Assembly (NCBI RefSeq): GCF_000463075.2
Contig: NZ_AVAQ01000001.1
Span: 496,001-560,000 of the forward strand
Length of the DNA: 64,000 nt
Reading direction: 5' to 3'
Origin: Lactiplantibacillus plantarum EGD-AQ4
Lineage (GTDB): Bacteria; Bacillota; Bacilli; Lactobacillales; Lactobacillaceae
In this document: positions 47,220-57,455 of the stretch, in pieces
Numbering within the stretch: the first letter of the stretch is position 1
Layout of the letters: every line of letters begins with the position of its first letter
Notes under the pieces: model-generated
Seen by the model: only the letters and a program-made list of their open reading frames with translations
What the model was told of the DNA's origin: nothing
The model's database searches: none
Translations under genes and position numbers: made by a program

Positions 47220-47675
47220 TTACTTGTTCTGGTCACCATAAACATCAAAGACGGTCCGTTCGTCATCGACAACTAAGTGTAACTTGCCGTCACTGGCTAA
47301 TGAACTGGTTTGATAAATGTTGTCGATACCGTCTGCATCCCGTGGTTTGAATGGCAGGTAGATTTGTTCACTGCCCCGTTCGTCACCAAATAAAATATCG
47401 ATTTTTTCAATATCTTGGTAATGGGTCACCCGTTCGAACATCCCACTTGTCACAGAAGACAATTGGGTCGTTTCAGGGTCGATTGCGTCGGCATCTGGCT
47501 TGAATTCAGCTTTAAAGGACTTGCAAGGGTGAATGATGGTCATGTGACCACCCTTGATACGGCCGTAACTTGTCGTTACACGGCCAATCCACAGGTCGGA
47601 GATATCTTGATGATGCACCGTCCAAGTGTCACCATTCCGAAAATGAAATTTCAATGCTTCTAATGCTCGTTCCAT
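47220..47675 (-). CDS. Conserved hypothetical protein
   Basis: A 151-residue acidic cytosolic protein without signal peptide or membrane segment. I recognise no family. Visible features are an N-terminal strand-rich half (FHFRNGDTWTVHHQDISDLWIGRVTTSYG), a central acidic segment and the C-terminal DGKLHLVVDDERTVFDVYGDQNK. The composition is normal for the region, and SD GAGGTGA precedes the ATG. It is separated from cca by 56 bases and from a decayed repeat downstream by its own terminator. Confidence 0.7.
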   Translation of the reverse strand: MERALEALKFHFRNGDTWTVHHQDISDLWIGRVTTSYGRIKGGHMTIIHPCKSFKAEFKPDADAIDPETTQLSSVTSGMFERVTHYQDIEKIDILFGDERGSEQIYLPFKPRDADGIDNIYQTSSLASDGKLHLVVDDERTVFDVYGDQNK

Positions 47676-47731
47676 TTAAATCACCTCATTGAATTAGTTT
47701 CACTTTAATCGTAACAGATTCATAGAAAATA

Positions 47732-48955
47732 TCAATGGTTTTTTGAATCCGCTACCATCCGTGCAAAATCAAGCAAAGCGTCTTGCTGATTTTCAACTTT
47801 TCCAGTGATGACCGCCTGCAAACAAGCAGCTAAAATCGACCCCATCATCGGTCCCGGTGTCACCAACTTCGCCTTCAACAAATCGCCGCCGTTAACCGCT
47901 AATTCATGCTTATCGTGAATTGGCAGACTCGCGTACGATTGGGCTAACTTAGCTTGGTCCTGACCAAAGCCTAATATAGTGGCGACCTGATTGGCCGTTG
48001 TGAGCGCGTCTAAGCCAGTGTAGAAGTTTTCCTCGGACGTTAGTCGACCAGCCTCTTTTAAGGCACTCAGCGCGTTGACAGCGGCTGTAACGTGGCTAAT
48101 CAACTCATTGCTCGTCTTCCAAGTCTTTAACAAGTGCCGAATCGCCGAATCATCGCGTAACTGCATTTGCCAGCTCAACAAGGTCCAAACACTTTCAATC
48201 GTCGATAAGTGCCAATCCGGCAGCGCAAGCAGTTGTTGCAACATCGTTTTTTGATCAGCCATGAGTGGCATGTACTGGTACAACCCAGTCGTAAGCAAGC
48301 TTTCCAAGCCAGCATCGGGATGCTGTCCCATTAGTAACTTCTCCCACTCCACGCGGGTCCGTTCAACGGCGATTTTCGTGAGTAAGGCCGCATTATCGGT
48401 GATTGCTTGTTGCGTTTGGGGTTCGATGGCAAAGTCCAGCTGACTGGCAAACCGAACCGCCCGCATCATCCGTAACGCATCTTCATGAAAGCGTTCTTCC
48501 GCCACACCCACGGCCCGCAACACGCCCCGTTTTAAATCAGCCAAGCCATCGAACAAGTCGATCACTTCACCCTTGGCCGTCATCGCCAGCGCGTTGATCG
48601 TAAAATCGCGTCGCTTGAGGTCTTCTTTTAGCGAACGGACAAACGTCACTTTATCTGGACGCCGAAAATCTTGGTAGCCCGACTCAGTCCGAAACGTGGT
48701 CGTCTCATAGCCATTACCATGATCTAAAATCATGACGGTGCCGTGCTCGATACCCGTATCGACCGTGCGTTTGAATAATTGTTTGACCTCAGCTGGAAAA
48801 GCACTAGTCGCAATATCGACGTCGTGCAGCGGTTTGCCAAGAATCGTATCGCGGACACAGCCACCAACAAAGTACGCTTCATAACCCGCCGCTTCGATCG
48901 TTTCAATGATTGGCTTGGCTTCTTGAAACGCTGCTGGTAATTGCGTCAAAATCAT
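47732..48955 (-). CDS. cca: CCA tRNA nucleotidyltransferase
   Basis: A 407-residue class II nucleotidyltransferase that builds or repairs the CCA end of tRNA. The active site is visible as [25 protein letters not shown] (with Asp-x-Asp), [11 protein letters not shown], and [22 protein letters not shown] at 48955 overlaps the stop of dapB by four bases (ATGA), a sign of translational coupling. Confidence 0.96.
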   Translation of the reverse strand: MILTQLPAAFQEAKPIIETIEAAGYEAYFVGGCVRDTILGKPLHDVDIATSAFPAEVKQLFKRTVDTGIEHGTVMILDHGNGYETTTFRTESGYQDFRRPDKVTFVRSLKEDLKRRDFTINALAMTAKGEVIDLFDGLADLKRGVLRAVGVAEERFHEDALRMMRAVRFASQLDFAIEPQTQQAITDNAALLTKIAVERTRVEWEKLLMGQHPDAGLESLLTTGLYQYMPLMADQKTMLQQLLALPDWHLSTIESVWTLLSWQMQLRDDSAIRHLLKTWKTSNELISHVTAAVNALSALKEAGRLTSEENFYTGLDALTTANQVATILGFGQDQAKLAQSYASLPIHDKHELAVNGGDLLKAKLVTPGPMMGSILAACLQAVITGKVENQQDALLDFARMVADSKNH

Positions 48956-49737
48956 AGTAAGTGCTCCAAACCAACGAAGAGTTCATGGTACTGGTTGACC
49001 TTTTCGACCGCGACTTTGACACCAGTCATAAATGAGATCCGGTCAAAGGAATCTTGGCGAATCGTCAAGCCTTCACCCGGACCACCAAACATGACTTCTT
49101 CATGTGCGACTAATCCTGGTAACCGGACAGCGTGAATCCGCATACCTTCATATTCCGCACCACGCGCTCCAGGTAACGTTTCAGTAGCGTCAGGATTGCC
49201 TTGTTGTTTAGGCTTACGCACTTCCGCAATCTTTTTGGCCGTACTGATGGCCGTTCCGCTTGGGGAATCGATTTTGTCATCATGGTGCATTTCAATAATT
49301 TCAACATCTGGGAAGTACTTGGCCGCTTGTTGGGCAAATTGCATCAATAAGACGGCACTGATGCCAAAGTTGGGTGCAATCAACCCGCCGACTTGCTTAT
49401 CCTTAGCCAATTTTTGTAGGTCTGCGACTTGTTCGTCGGTCATTCCTGTTGTCCCAATCACTGGTGAAATGCCGTGGTTGAGCGCAAACTTGGCATTTTC
49501 ATAGACCGCCGTTGGAATCGTAAAGTCGATCCATACCGTTGCATCGGTCTTGATTTGGTCTAAGTCATGAAAAGCTGGGACGTCTTGGCCCTTGAAACGG
49601 TCATCTTCATTCAAATTTTGGTCCTTACTGCGGGCGTCATAGACCCCAACCAATTCAAAATCAGGATTATCGATCACCATTTGTGCAGCGGTACTACCCA
49701 TCCGACCTTTGTAGCCGGCAACAATTACTTTTACCAC
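48952..49737 (-). CDS. dapB: 4-hydroxy-tetrahydrodipicolinate reductase
   Basis: A 261-residue DapB of the lysine/diaminopimelate pathway, which feeds peptidoglycan. The NAD(P) motif is [10 protein letters not shown]; the substrate site is [18 protein letters not shown] with the catalytic His pair and Lys. SD GAGGAGGA precedes the ATG. It forms a unit with cca. The leader upstream is long and contains hairpins. Confidence 0.96.
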   Translation of the reverse strand: MVKVIVAGYKGRMGSTAAQMVIDNPDFELVGVYDARSKDQNLNEDDRFKGQDVPAFHDLDQIKTDATVWIDFTIPTAVYENAKFALNHGISPVIGTTGMTDEQVADLQKLAKDKQVGGLIAPNFGISAVLLMQFAQQAAKYFPDVEIIEMHHDDKIDSPSGTAISTAKKIAEVRKPKQQGNPDATETLPGARGAEYEGMRIHAVRLPGLVAHEEVMFGGPGEGLTIRQDSFDRISFMTGVKVAVEKVNQYHELFVGLEHLL

Positions 49738-50285
49738 AATAAATTCCTCCTCAAGATTAAACTACCTGACACGGCGGCTGATTACTCAGGTACCGCAAGA
49801 TTCACAGCCTGAGTTGTCTTAACCTACTGACGATGTGTTGAACCAGTCGAGTATCTCTTCACTACACACGCATCTCGCCACCGCGTATACCCTTATATTT
49901 TAGCAGACTATCACGCAATTAGGCAGTAGAATTGTCTATCACTCGGTAGAATGCTGGACTGGCATCCCATTGCGGGGTGAAACAGCGTCACGAAAAACAA
50001 AAAAAGTGGTGCACCAGTCATTGGATGACCAGCGCACCACTGTTAAATTTGATTGGACTAGCGTTGCCCTTTTAGCCTTGTTAACCATGCAGACGTCCAA
50101 ATGTGCTGCAGTGGGTGCTAGTCTTGCAAGCCGAAGCCCGTCCTTGACTGTTGCCTGCGCGTCAAACGACAGCGTGGGCAGCCGCGTTTCCGGACCACAT
50201 CAACGATCAAAATTGGAAGCGTATTTCAGCTATCAGCGACGCAGCCCGGTTCGCGATAAATTTAGTTACTTAAGCTTCGCATTGC
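49738..50285. other. Spacer between dapB and the HAD gene
   Basis: Non-coding, 548 bases. The first 170 bases form the dapB leader. On the minus strand it has ACTCAGG-N16-CCTGAGT (about 49816-49787) and a GATG-GTGT/ACACATC hairpin. I found neither a T-box GGTGGNACCGCG on the coding strand nor an L-box pattern. Beyond 49999 lies the HAD terminator and about 240 bases of unexplained 3' sequence; a plus-strand open frame there is not convincing. Confidence 0.6.
49999..50041 (-). terminator. Distant terminator of the HAD gene
   Basis: On the minus strand AGTGGTGC pairs with GCACCACT, with an inner CTGGTCATC/GACTGGT part, followed by TTTTTTTG. It lies 245 bases behind the stop codon. Confidence 0.8.
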
Positions 50286-51083
50286 TTAAATCAACGTATC
50301 GATGGCTGCGAGGACGCCATCGTGATTATTATCATGAGGCGTCAAGTAAGTCGCCATCTGTTTGACCGGGGCAATCGCATTTTGCATGGCAAAACTGTAA
50401 TCAGCTTCGTGCAACATTTCTAGATCATTGCCATTATCCCCGAAAGCGGCTGTTTGATTGGCGTCGATGTGCCAGTGTGATTGTAAATAGGCGAGTCCGG
50501 TCGCCTTATTGACATGTGGTGGGATGACATCAAGCCCGTTACCACCACTGACCGTCGCCCGCAACCGGCCTGCAAACTGGCGATTGATCAGGTCCGCGTG
50601 GGCGTTGGCATCCGTATCTTGCCAGCTAAACGTCGCCTTGTAAATGTGATCGTCAATCGTCATCAAGGATGGCACGACCCGCAACCGACTCAAATAATAA
50701 CGCATCAGTGGGCTATCATCCTGTGGCCGAATATACGCGGCTTGTTTGCCAGAAACTGAGATTTCAGCCCCCGCTAACGCTGGCTCAGTGGCGACAAAGG
50801 TCAACAATTCTTGATACAAAGGCAAGTCAATCAGACTTTCGGCTAGGACCTGACCGTGATTGTCGATCACCAGGCCGCCATTTTCGGCAACGTAGGTCAG
50901 CTCGCCGTGAATGCCATCAAAAACGTCGATACAGTGCTGCAATTGGTTTCCGCTGGCCACAACAAAGTGTTGACCCTGCGCGTTCATCTGGTCTAACTGG
51001 GCTTGAAAACGCGGATGGTCAAACTGGTGGTCATCTCTTAAAAATGTTCCGTCTAAATCCGTGGCAATGATGGCTACTTTCAC
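50286..51083 (-). CDS. Cof-type HAD-IIB phosphatase
   Basis: A 265-residue haloacid-dehalogenase family hydrolase. Motif I is IIATDLDGTFLRDD with the nucleophilic Asp, motif II VVASGNQL, motif III the Lys in PPHVNKATGLAYL, and motif IV AAFGDNGNDLEMLHEADYSFAM. It probably dephosphorylates sugar phosphates or flavin-like cofactors. The start is the GTG at 51083 behind GAGGAGC. It stands as a single gene. Confidence 0.92.
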   Translation of the reverse strand: MKVAIIATDLDGTFLRDDHQFDHPRFQAQLDQMNAQGQHFVVASGNQLQHCIDVFDGIHGELTYVAENGGLVIDNHGQVLAESLIDLPLYQELLTFVATEPALAGAEISVSGKQAAYIRPQDDSPLMRYYLSRLRVVPSLMTIDDHIYKATFSWQDTDANAHADLINRQFAGRLRATVSGGNGLDVIPPHVNKATGLAYLQSHWHIDANQTAAFGDNGNDLEMLHEADYSFAMQNAIAPVKQMATYLTPHDNNHDGVLAAIDTLI

Positions 51084-51199
51084 AATAATTGGCTCCTCAC
51101 TTAACTTAATCTAAACGAATCAGTCATCGGCCCGTGAAACGCAACCGACGAAGGCATTCGCAACTAAATTCATTCTACCAAAAATGAAAGTGTTTTCAA

Positions 51200-52468
51200 C
51201 TAGTAACCCTGGTCTTCGTAATCTTCTAACATGGCGACCATTTCACCATCATCTGGTTCAATCACCAGGTAATTGCGTAAGGCGGCCACAGCAGAATCCG
51301 CCATCCCAGCTTCACGGAAGAAGTAAATGGCTGGTTTGAGGAAGTCCTTGTTATGTTCGAAGAAGGGATAAGCAGCCTCGTAGTTATCTTTGGCCGCTTG
51401 AAAATTGTCTAGCCGATCGTTTGAAATCGCCAAGTTCCAATAGAACTGCGGGTCGAATTCATCACTTTGCAGATATTGATCCAATAAGTCAACGTTATCT
51501 TGATAGCGTTCGCGTTGGACAAGTAAGTTAGAGAGCTCCAAGACGGTCGTCAAATTATCAGGGTCAATACTCAAGCCTTCACGCAGGTACTTTTCAGCTA
51601 GCTCCTGATCGTCCAATTTCAAGGCTAAGCGGGCCGTTTGCAAGTACAACTGCTCATTGTACTGGTCGACCGCTAATCCTTCTTGTAGCGTTAATAACGC
51701 CTTATCAAGCTGATGTAGCTGTTCTTGTGCTTGCGCTAAGTAAGGATACAGTGACGCATATTGGTCGTCAGATTCCCGTAACTTATTAAAAATGTCGATT
51801 GCCTTTTGTGGTTCGTTAAGTTGTAAGTAGGTAAAGCCCAGTTCAAACTGGCTATCTGGCGTTAACTTGGCCGGTTTGATCTGTTCGAGATAGCCGACCG
51901 CCTGTTCAAAGCGCCCGGATTCTGCGTAGGATACCCCCAGACGTTCAACCAGATTGACTTTTGAGATTTCCAACTCACCCTGCTTGATCAAATCCAAGTA
52001 AAAACGGATCGCCTGGCGATAGTTCCGAATCAAAAAGTAAAATTCCGCTAAGGCAAATTCCACGATGGGTTCATCTGGTGCTAATTCGTAGGCTTCCTTT
52101 AATTTTTGTTCACTAACTTCGAACAACTCTTGCGTTTGATATAAATCAGCTTCCACCAACAGTGCTTGCACATAGGCTGGTGAGTCCGGCTTGACTTGGT
52201 GCAAGTAATCCAAGGCGGTGTCCGTATCATCTTCATCAATCGCGATGTCTGCGAGGCTAGTCCGCAAGTCATCTTCGTCGGGATACTTGGCAAGTAGCTT
52301 TTTGTAAGTACGTTCCGCTTGTTTCAAAAAGCCCAGCCCGTATAATTCTTCGGCCAAACTATACAGTGTATCATCATCGTCTTTACGCAGTGCCCAAGCA
52401 AAATGTTTCTTGGCTGTGTCGATTTGCCCGTTCGATAGTGCTGCGAGCATTTTTTCTGAATAACTCAT
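51200..52468 (-). CDS. Tetratricopeptide-repeat protein (YpiA-like)
   Basis: A 422-residue protein made almost wholly of TPR helices, for example DDTLYSLAEELYGLGFLKQAERTYKKLLAKYPDE and the later YLQLNEPQKAIDIFNKL. It has no signal or membrane segment and no enzyme domain, so it should be a cytosolic scaffold. The location near hup and cmk matches ypiA of B. subtilis. ATG at 52468 follows AAAGGA; the extension to 52519 has no SD. Confidence 0.85.
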   Translation of the reverse strand: MSYSEKMLAALSNGQIDTAKKHFAWALRKDDDDTLYSLAEELYGLGFLKQAERTYKKLLAKYPDEDDLRTSLADIAIDEDDTDTALDYLHQVKPDSPAYVQALLVEADLYQTQELFEVSEQKLKEAYELAPDEPIVEFALAEFYFLIRNYRQAIRFYLDLIKQGELEISKVNLVERLGVSYAESGRFEQAVGYLEQIKPAKLTPDSQFELGFTYLQLNEPQKAIDIFNKLRESDDQYASLYPYLAQAQEQLHQLDKALLTLQEGLAVDQYNEQLYLQTARLALKLDDQELAEKYLREGLSIDPDNLTTVLELSNLLVQRERYQDNVDLLDQYLQSDEFDPQFYWNLAISNDRLDNFQAAKDNYEAAYPFFEHNKDFLKPAIYFFREAGMADSAVAALRNYLVIEPDDGEMVAMLEDYEDQGY

Positions 52469-52610
52469 TACACCCGTCCTTTGTACTAGTGCGGCCACGT
52501 CAAACAGCGCACTAGTCACTCAATTTTATTTAGGCGAACGGCGGTCTCGTTGATTGGGACCGCCCGTTCTGTCGATTTACCTGACATATAATCATAACGC
52601 AGACGACACC

Positions 52611-52646
52611 AAAAAAGCCAGTATAACGGTCGCTATACTGACTTTT
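52611..52646 (-). terminator. Intrinsic terminator after hup
   Basis: On the minus strand AGTCAGTATA pairs with TATACTGGCT, followed by TTTTTT. Confidence 0.9.
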
Positions 52647-52674
52647 CCGGTTGCATTTCAATTAATGATCTGCA

Positions 52675-52950
52675 TTATTTAACTGCATCCTTTAAAGCTT
52701 TACCTGGCTTAAATGCAGGTACTTTGCTTGCAGGAATTTGGATTTCGTCACCAGTTTGTGGGTTACGGCCCTTACGAGCAGCACGTTCACGTACTTCGAA
52801 GTTACCAAATCCGATCAGTTGAACTTTTTCGCCCTTTGCAAGGGTTTCTTGGATTGATGCAAAGACTGCGTCAACTGCAGCAGTTGCGTCTTTCTTCGTT
52901 AAGTTAGTTGCCGCAGCAACGTTGTTAACTAATTCAGCTTTGTTTGCCAT
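52675..52950 (-). CDS. hup: HU family DNA-binding protein
   Basis: A 91-residue nucleoid protein. It begins [30 protein letters not shown] and carries the DNA-bending arm [24 protein letters not shown] with the Pro at its tip. It folds and bends DNA as a dimer. A strong SD (GGGGAGGTG) and a near-consensus promoter agree with high expression, and it has its own terminator. Confidence 0.97.
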   Translation of the reverse strand: MANKAELVNNVAAATNLTKKDATAAVDAVFASIQETLAKGEKVQLIGFGNFEVRERAARKGRNPQTGDEIQIPASKVPAFKPGKALKDAVK

Positions 52951-53074
52951 GTTTGATTCACCTCCCCGTTACAGAGTGAAGGATCACCGCGCTTTTTAAC
53001 ACGGTTGACCCAGATGATCATTTTTGAGTGGTCCAAAAATGAGAGAAACGATAACAAGCATCATTTCTTCATCA

Positions 53075-53103
53075 AAGATAGCATAGGAATGCCTTAATAG
53101 CAA
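53075..53103 (-). promoter_or_regulatory. hup promoter
   Basis: On the minus strand TTGCTA (53103-53098) and TATCTT (53080-53075) are separated by 17 bp. The resulting leader is about 120 nt and ends in a strong SD. Confidence 0.65.
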
Positions 53104-53200
53104 GCTTTTTTAGCGTTTTCAGCTAAAATATCGCAAAAAAGTGATATTTATTTACATCAATCTCAAATTGTGCTAAAATGCCGACCTCACGCGCTTTTGA

Positions 53201-54511
53201 CTACTTACGCCGACGTTCGATCATATGAATTGGCGTTCCGGTAAAATCAAACGCATTTCGAATCTGATTTTCCAAGAAACGTTCATACGAAAAGTGCATC
53301 ATATCAGGGTCATTGACGAAGACCACGAAGGTTGGTGGTTGAATGGCCACCTGAGTCGCATAGTAGACCCGGAGCCGCTTACCGTTATCACTCGGCGTTG
53401 GATTCATCGCGATCGCATCCATGATGACATCATTTAAGACGGAGGATTGAATCCGGCGCATATGGTTCGTGTTGACCTTCTTGATCAGCGCAGGTAGTTG
53501 ATTCAAACGCTGATTCGTCTTGGCTGACACAAAAATAATCGGCGCGTAACTCAGATAAACGAACTGATCACGAATATAAGCTTCAAACTCTTGCATCGTG
53601 TGGTTGTCTTTTTTGACCGTATCCCACTTGTTGACGACGATCACGATGGCTTTGCCCGCTTCATGAGCGTAGCCAGCCACCCGCTTATCTTGCTCGCGGA
53701 TGCCTTCTTCACCATTAATGACGAATAGGGCCACGTCACTATTATCAATCGCCTTTAGCGCCCGCATGACGCTATAACGCTCGGTATTTTCGTAGACCTT
53801 ACCCTTTTTTCGAATTCCGGCCGTATCGACCATCACGAAGCGGTCGCCTTCTTCATCCGTAAACGCCGTATCGATGGCATCGCGGGTCGTCCCAGCAACA
53901 TCTGAGACAATCACTCGTTCTTCACCCAACAAGGCGTTAACGATCGAAGACTTACCAACATTGGGCCGTCCAATCAGACTGAACCGAATCGTGCCGGGTT
54001 CATCTTCCCCGCTCTTTTCAGGGAAGTTCTTGATTACGGCATCTAACAAGTCACCTAAACCAAGACCATGCGCCCCAGAAATTGGGTACGGGTCGCCAAA
54101 TCCAAGTGAGTAGAAGTCATAGACTTCACTCCGTAGTTCAGGATTATCGACCTTGTTGACGGCTAAGACGACTGGTTTGTTAGAGCGATACAAAATCTGG
54201 GCCACGTGCTCATCGGCATCCGTGACGCCTTCTTTGATGCTGACCAAGTAAATAATGACGTCAGCTTCGTCAATCGCGATTTCCGCCTGTTGTGTGATTT
54301 GCTTAATAAACGGGGCATCGTCAATATCGATCCCACCCGTGTCGATCAAACTGAACTCCTGGCCGAGCCATTCGCTATTGGCATAAATACGGTCACGAGT
54401 AACCCCGGGCGTATCTTCCACGATTGAGATTCGATCACCAGCAATACGGTTGAAAATAGTCGACTTACCCACGTTGGGCCGGCCAACGATTGCCACAACT
54501 GGTTTTGCCAT
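53201..54511 (-). CDS. der: Ribosome biogenesis GTPase Der (EngA)
   Basis: A 436-residue protein with two GTPase domains in tandem: [18 protein letters not shown] with DTPG, NKVD, and [20 protein letters not shown] with DTAG, NKWD. A C-terminal KH-like domain ends in the basic MIERRRK. It is needed for 50S assembly. ATG at 54511 follows AAAGGAGGA; the upstream in-frame extension is not supported. It follows rpsA behind a terminator hairpin. Confidence 0.97.
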   Translation of the reverse strand: MAKPVVAIVGRPNVGKSTIFNRIAGDRISIVEDTPGVTRDRIYANSEWLGQEFSLIDTGGIDIDDAPFIKQITQQAEIAIDEADVIIYLVSIKEGVTDADEHVAQILYRSNKPVVLAVNKVDNPELRSEVYDFYSLGFGDPYPISGAHGLGLGDLLDAVIKNFPEKSGEDEPGTIRFSLIGRPNVGKSSIVNALLGEERVIVSDVAGTTRDAIDTAFTDEEGDRFVMVDTAGIRKKGKVYENTERYSVMRALKAIDNSDVALFVINGEEGIREQDKRVAGYAHEAGKAIVIVVNKWDTVKKDNHTMQEFEAYIRDQFVYLSYAPIIFVSAKTNQRLNQLPALIKKVNTNHMRRIQSSVLNDVIMDAIAMNPTPSDNGKRLRVYYATQVAIQPPTFVVFVNDPDMMHFSYERFLENQIRNAFDFTGTPIHMIERRRK

Positions 54512-54596
54512 GGTATTAATTCCTCCTTTGCCCTCGTAGCCGTCGAGGACGGTACGAGTCATCCATTAATTGGAACGTCCCAATTAATCTGTTCCT

Positions 54597-54635
54597 AAAA
54601 AAATATCCTTCAAGGCAAGCTTGAAGGGTATTTTT
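54597..54635 (-). terminator. Intrinsic terminator after rpsA
   Basis: On the minus strand AATACCCTTCAAG pairs with CTTGAAGGATATT, followed by TTTTTT. Confidence 0.9.
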
Positions 54636-54648
54636 AACCAATCAATGA

Positions 54649-55935
54649 TTAGTTTTCATCATTGTTGTTTTCAGCGTTCTTCAATTCGTCACCAATCAAA
54701 TCACCTAAAGTAAATCCAGTTGATTCTTCTGGAGCATTAGCCGTTGAACGTTCGCTAGCAGTCCGGTTGTCGCGGTTGTTGTTGCGACGACGGTTGTTGT
54801 TACGACGTTCTGGTTGACTTTCGTTATCATCGTCAGCAGTTTGTGGCTTTTCTTCCAAAGCTTTAATTGATAAAGCTAACCGCTTTTCGTCTGGACGAAC
54901 GTCTAAGACCTTAACTTTAATTTCTTGACCAACTTTAAGCACGTCATTTGGCGTTGCAATGTGTTGATGTGAAATTTGTGAAATATGAACTAACCCTTCA
55001 ACACCAGGGAAGACTTCCACAAAGGCACCAAAACTCGTCAAACGCTTAACTTTACCATCAAGTACGGCACCTTGTGGGGCTTTTTCTTCAATGCCATCCC
55101 AAGGTTCTGGTAAAGTTGCTTTGATTGAAAGTGAAACCCGTTCGCGGTCAGCGTCAACAGATAAGATCTTAACCTTAACTTCTTGACCAACCTTCAAAAC
55201 GTCAGCAGGCTTTTCAACCCGTTCGTATGAAATTTCTGAAACGTGAACTAACCCATCAATGCCACCAAGGTCAACGAAAGCACCGAAGTTCGTCAAACGA
55301 GCCACTTTACCTTCGACAACATCGCCAGCTTGTAAAGTCTTCAAGGCTTCTTCACGTTGTGCTTCACGTTGCTTTTCAACAACGGCACGGTGTGATAAGA
55401 TCAAGCGATTTTCGCTAGGTTCAATTTCAATAATCTTAAGTTCAAGTTCTTGGCCTTTGTAGGCATTTAAATCTTCAACGTAATGATCATCAATCATTGA
55501 GGCAGGGATGAAGCCACGAACACCAGCGTCAACGACTAACCCGCCCTTAACAACTTGTGTTACCGGAGCTTTAATCGTATGACCTGCTTCGTATTCTTTT
55601 TCAACGTCGTCCCAAACTTTGCGAGCTTCTAACCGACGATGTGACAGTAAGTAACTGCCGTTTTCCTTGTCGCTGCCAATCCGAGAAATGACAACCAAGT
55701 CTAAAACATCACCGACTTTAGCGGCTTCGTTGACATCGTCAACCCGTTGTGTTGAGAGTTCCTTCAATGGAACGACCCCTTCAACACCGGTACCTTGGAT
55801 ACCAACAATTACTTGTTTGTCGTCGTCGATTGCTAAGACTTCACCCTTAACAACGTCACCGACGTTTACTTCTTCGACGCTGTTTAAAGCGTCTAAAAGT
55901 TCATTTTTCTCTTGGCTATTTTCGTTTTCACTCAT
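54649..55935 (-). CDS. rpsA: 30S ribosomal protein S1 homologue
   Basis: A 428-residue RNA-binding protein with four S1 domains: from about residue 22 (GDVVKGEVLAIDDDKQVIVG), 108 (TIKAPVTQVVKGGLVVDAG), 195 (GDVVEGKVARLTNFGAFVDLG) and 280 (GAVLDGKVKRLTSFGAFVEV). The tail is rich in Arg and Asn (RRNNNRRRNNNRDN) and ends acidic. Gram-positive S1 homologues bind mRNA but are shorter than the six-domain E. coli protein. It follows cmk, as in B. subtilis. Confidence 0.94.
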   Translation of the reverse strand: MSENENSQEKNELLDALNSVEEVNVGDVVKGEVLAIDDDKQVIVGIQGTGVEGVVPLKELSTQRVDDVNEAAKVGDVLDLVVISRIGSDKENGSYLLSHRRLEARKVWDDVEKEYEAGHTIKAPVTQVVKGGLVVDAGVRGFIPASMIDDHYVEDLNAYKGQELELKIIEIEPSENRLILSHRAVVEKQREAQREEALKTLQAGDVVEGKVARLTNFGAFVDLGGIDGLVHVSEISYERVEKPADVLKVGQEVKVKILSVDADRERVSLSIKATLPEPWDGIEEKAPQGAVLDGKVKRLTSFGAFVEVFPGVEGLVHISQISHQHIATPNDVLKVGQEIKVKVLDVRPDEKRLALSIKALEEKPQTADDDNESQPERRNNNRRRNNNRDNRTASERSTANAPEESTGFTLGDLIGDELKNAENNNDEN

Positions 55936-56024
55936 GCAAATTTCCTCCTGTCAACAATAACTCTAACCTATATCATAGCTGAAAATGCAATGAAAAGCTA
56001 GCTAAAAACATTAAGTTAATGCAA

Positions 56025-56711
56025 TTAGATTGTTGAACTTTGTTTTTTTGTAATAATTTCAGCAATTGCAGCGACCACTTCGTCAATCGACATCGGGGTC
56101 GTATCAACTAATGTGGCATCTGCTGCTTGCGTTAATGGTGACACTTTACGCGTTGAATCTTTATGGTCGCGCAATTCGATTTCAGCTTGCAGCTGATCTA
56201 AGGGCGTGTCGATCCCCTTTTTGATATTTTCCGCGTATCGGCGTTTGGCCCGTTCAGCGGCAGAAGCCACTAAGAAGATTTTCACTTCGGCATCCGGTAA
56301 CACGGTCGTCCCGATATCGCGACCGTCCATCACGATGCCACCCGCCGTCGCCATCTCCCGTTGTTGGTCGGTCAAAATGGTCCGAACTTGGGGTAAAGCA
56401 GCAATCGTTGAAACGTTGTTTGTGACATCTGGTTGTCGAATTGCTGCCGTAATATCTTCCTGGTTGGCAAAGACCAGCTGGTCCGGTTCGCCAGGCTTGA
56501 AACTAATCTTGAGCGTCTTCATCGCCGCGATGACCGCATGCCCGTCGGTCAAATCTACGTCGTGTTGCATGGCCCAATAAGTGACCGCCCGGTACATGGC
56601 ACCAGTATCGACATAAATATAGCCAAACCGCTTCGCAACGAGTTTGGCTACGGTGCTTTTACCAGCTGAAGCTGGACCGTCGATGGCCACTTGTAGTGCT
56701 TGCTTAGCCAT
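56025..56711 (-). CDS. cmk: Cytidylate kinase
   Basis: A 228-residue nucleoside-monophosphate kinase that phosphorylates CMP and dCMP. The P-loop is IDGPASAGKSTVAKLVA; the substrate region includes YVDTGAMYRAVT and VMDGRDIGTTVLP; the lid holds RAKRRYAENIKKG. It starts 35 bases behind the LysM gene. Confidence 0.96.
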   Translation of the reverse strand: MAKQALQVAIDGPASAGKSTVAKLVAKRFGYIYVDTGAMYRAVTYWAMQHDVDLTDGHAVIAAMKTLKISFKPGEPDQLVFANQEDITAAIRQPDVTNNVSTIAALPQVRTILTDQQREMATAGGIVMDGRDIGTTVLPDAEVKIFLVASAAERAKRRYAENIKKGIDTPLDQLQAEIELRDHKDSTRKVSPLTQAADATLVDTTPMSIDEVVAAIAEIITKKQSSTI

Positions 56712-56746
56712 TAAACTAACTCCTCACAATCTCACAAAATCGTGTA

Positions 56747-57394
56747 TTAACGGACACGTAACCGTTGTCCCGCTGAAAGCGTCGAGTCAGATGACAACCC
56801 GTTAAGTTCTAACAGTTTATCCACTGAAATTCCGGCATTCGTCGCGACCCGGTAGACCCCTTGACCGGCCTCTACCGTAACGTACTTAGTGCCTGAAGAT
56901 GATTCTGAGGAGCTACTACTGCTGCTAGCACTACTTTCGTCAGTACTCGCCGATGATTCGGAGCTGGCGGCTGACTCACTGGCAGCTTTCGAACTGGCAG
57001 CTTTTGAACTAGCCGCCTTCGAACTAGCCAAAGCTAAACTACTGCTCTTAGCAGCGGCTTTTTTAGACGATGCGGCCGCCTTTTTCTTGCTAGCAGCAAC
57101 TGAAGATTTGCTGTCAGCAGCACTGGCCGATGACTTTTTCGAGCTCGAACTAGCAACTTGTTCGGTCTGTTGCGGATTATTAAGCGAATTCTTTTTCACC
57201 AAGAAGTATCCAATTGGTGCCAAAGCGAGCAACAAAATCAAAACGACTAATACCGTCGTCAGAGTTGAGTTGCTACTGTCTTGTTTTCGTTTTTGAGTTC
57301 GCGATAAATTGCCCGAGTCATCCCGATCGTCTTCAAAAGTTTTGTCCCAAGGCTTGTCAGCTTGGGATTTATCATTATCATTTTTTTGACTCAT
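56747..57394 (-). CDS. Membrane-anchored LysM protein (YpbE-like)
   Basis: A 215-residue protein. The cytosolic head (residues 1-43) is polar, a single membrane segment follows (LTTVLVVLILLLALAPIGYFLV), then a linker of about 90 residues made nearly only of Ser, Ala and Lys, and a C-terminal LysM domain (KYVTVEAGQGVYRVATNAGISVDKLLELNG) that binds peptidoglycan. The place between recQ and cmk matches ypbE of B. subtilis. The Ser/Ala repeats are low in complexity and may vary between strains. Confidence 0.9.
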   Translation of the reverse strand: MSQKNDNDKSQADKPWDKTFEDDRDDSGNLSRTQKRKQDSSNSTLTTVLVVLILLLALAPIGYFLVKKNSLNNPQQTEQVASSSSKKSSASAADSKSSVAASKKKAAASSKKAAAKSSSLALASSKAASSKAASSKAASESAASSESSASTDESSASSSSSSSESSSGTKYVTVEAGQGVYRVATNAGISVDKLLELNGLSSDSTLSAGQRLRVR

Positions 57395-57455
57395 AGGGTG
57401 TTCCTCCTCAAAAAACTTTCAACCAATATTGTAACATAACCCAGAATTGATTTCT

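Noticed and set aside
49738-49911. T-box or lysine riboswitch before dapB
   Set aside because: GGTACCGC occurs only on the non-coding strand, and the order of L-box elements is missing.
49970-50365. Plus-strand open frame opposite the end of the HAD gene
   Set aside because: It runs through the HAD terminator and into the coding strand of a clear gene; no SD or known domain.
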